A DNA stretch of 64,000 nucleotides from Verrucomicrobiaceae bacterium (GTDB lineage: Bacteria > Verrucomicrobiota > Verrucomicrobiia > Verrucomicrobiales > Verrucomicrobiaceae): the NCBI GenBank assembly GCA_016795365.1, contig JAEUHN010000041.1, positions 62,001 to 126,000 on the forward strand. The letters run 5' to 3'. Below are positions 63,613 through 64,000 of this stretch, piece by piece; the first letter of the stretch is position 1; every line of letters starts with the position of its first letter. Both the position numbers and the translations under genes were made by a program. The notes under the pieces were generated by a model. That model was not told the origin of the DNA. It saw nothing but the letters and a program-made list of their open reading frames with translations, and made no database searches.

Positions 63613-64000
63613 TTAATGCACGCCGTGCTCGGACAGGTAACGCTCGGCCTCAAGGGCGGAGGCGCAGCCTTGGCCGGCGGCGGTGATGGCCTGGCGATAG
63701 ACATGATCCGCCACGTCGCCAGCGGCGAAGAGGCCTTCCGTCTTGGTGCGCGTGCCTTTGGTCTGGATGATGTAGCCGTTCTCGTCCTTGTCGACGAGGT
63801 CGCCGAGGAACTGAGCATTCGGCACGTGGCCGATGGCAACGAAGACGCACTTGAGTTCGAGCTCGCTCTTCTCGCCAGTGACGAGGTTCTCCAAGGTCAC
63901 CGCGCGGACTTCGCCTTTCTCGTCGGTCAAGTATTCGGCCACCGTGCTGTTCCACACGGGCTTGATCTTCGGATTGGCCAGGGCTCGGTCGGCCATGATC
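63613..64000 (-). CDS. trxB: Thioredoxin reductase, C-terminal part (5' end outside window)
   Basis: About 129 residues visible. End of the NAD(P)H domain (VLFVAIGHVPNAQFLGDLV) and the C-terminal FAD motif GLFAAGDVADHVYRQAITAA, then GQGCASALEAERYLSEHGVH. Reduces thioredoxin with NADPH. The CxxC active site lies outside the window. Confidence 0.93.
   Translation of the reverse strand, partial: IMADRALANPKIKPVWNSTVAEYLTDEKGEVRAVTLENLVTGEKSELELKCVFVAIGHVPNAQFLGDLVDKDENGYIIQTKGTRTKTEGLFAAGDVADHVYRQAITAAGQGCASALEAERYLSEHGVH

Noticed and set aside
62147-63616. 489-codon open frame on the plus strand
   Set aside because: Antisense to the MATE gene; His/Glu/Gly-rich low-complexity translation without domains; GC-rich antisense frames are long by chance.
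1-64000. tRNA, rRNA, transposase, prophage or CRISPR loci
   Set aside because: None recognised on either strand; short intergenic gaps hold no cloverleaf-like sequence that I could identify by eye.

Overview
This window looks like chromosome from a member of the Verrucomicrobia (Verrucomicrobiae; Prosthecobacter/Verrucomicrobium-like). The evidence is indirect but consistent: moderately high GC, two planctomycete/verrucomicrobial PSCyt1-DUF1549-DUF1553 proteins, two DUF1501 proteins, a DUF1800 protein, a PEP-CTERM protein, LamG- and DUF1080-rich secreted proteins, and a TGTTC-N4-GAACA box at an SOS mutagenesis cassette, which matches the LexA motif I recall for Verrucomicrobia. Several starts lack a clear Shine-Dalgarno sequence. 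I recognised no tRNA, rRNA, CRISPR array, transposase or prophage.

Layout. 1-3857 (-): an outer-membrane TpsB/FhaC-like transporter, an ExbB proton channel fused to DUF2341 and LamG domains, and ExbD (cut by the window edge). 4115-5987: a secreted sialate O-acetylesterase with its terminator. 6144-9836: a large LamG/PA14-like/PSCyt1/DUF1549/DUF1553 protein. 9881-10429: cob(I)alamin adenosyltransferase. 10810-12552: two exported proteins, one with a PEP-CTERM tail, in lower-GC DNA closed by a strong terminator. 12649-15743: miaA-aroB-dprA. 15918-26456: a 2,906-residue DUF1800 protein carrying about a dozen Calx-beta-like repeats, followed by its DUF1501 partner. 26525-27070: a small GspG-like protein. 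27199-30841: mcsB-clpC, the protein-arginine-phosphorylation degradation pair. 30914-31846: a GDSL esterase. 31926-34408 (-): feoA-feoB plus a short Cys-rich FeoB partner. 34522-37245 (-): ppk2-pit-DUF47 (phosphate uptake and polyphosphate). 37357-41118 (-): a PSCyt1/DUF1553-DUF1501 pair, divergent from an NsrR-like Rrf2 regulator (41295-41744). 41742-41827: a palindromic mini-element. 41825-47095 (-): imuA-imuB-dnaE2. 47223-52467: a propeller protein, a DUF1080 protein, a YjbR protein and a PQQ-propeller protein. 52793-53824 (-): an outer-membrane barrel. 54059-57517: a complete mlaEFDCA operon. 57596-57928: a small lipoprotein. 58060-62166: a 1,368-residue secreted Ig/InlB-repeat protein. 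62177-63580 (-): a MATE exporter. 63613-64000 (-): the C-terminal part of thioredoxin reductase.

Together these suggest a Gram-negative heterotroph with a large exported-protein budget. It has envelope lipid transport (Mla), an energised outer-membrane export or import device of unclear purpose (TpsB-ExbBD), extracellular polysaccharide-related enzymes, iron and phosphate acquisition, SOS mutagenesis and McsB/ClpC proteolysis. The items most worth following are the TpsB-LamG/ExbB-ExbD cluster, the Calx-beta array apparently inserted inside a DUF1800 domain, the mini-element that supplies the stop codons of both neighbours, and the LexA box lying on the imuA start.
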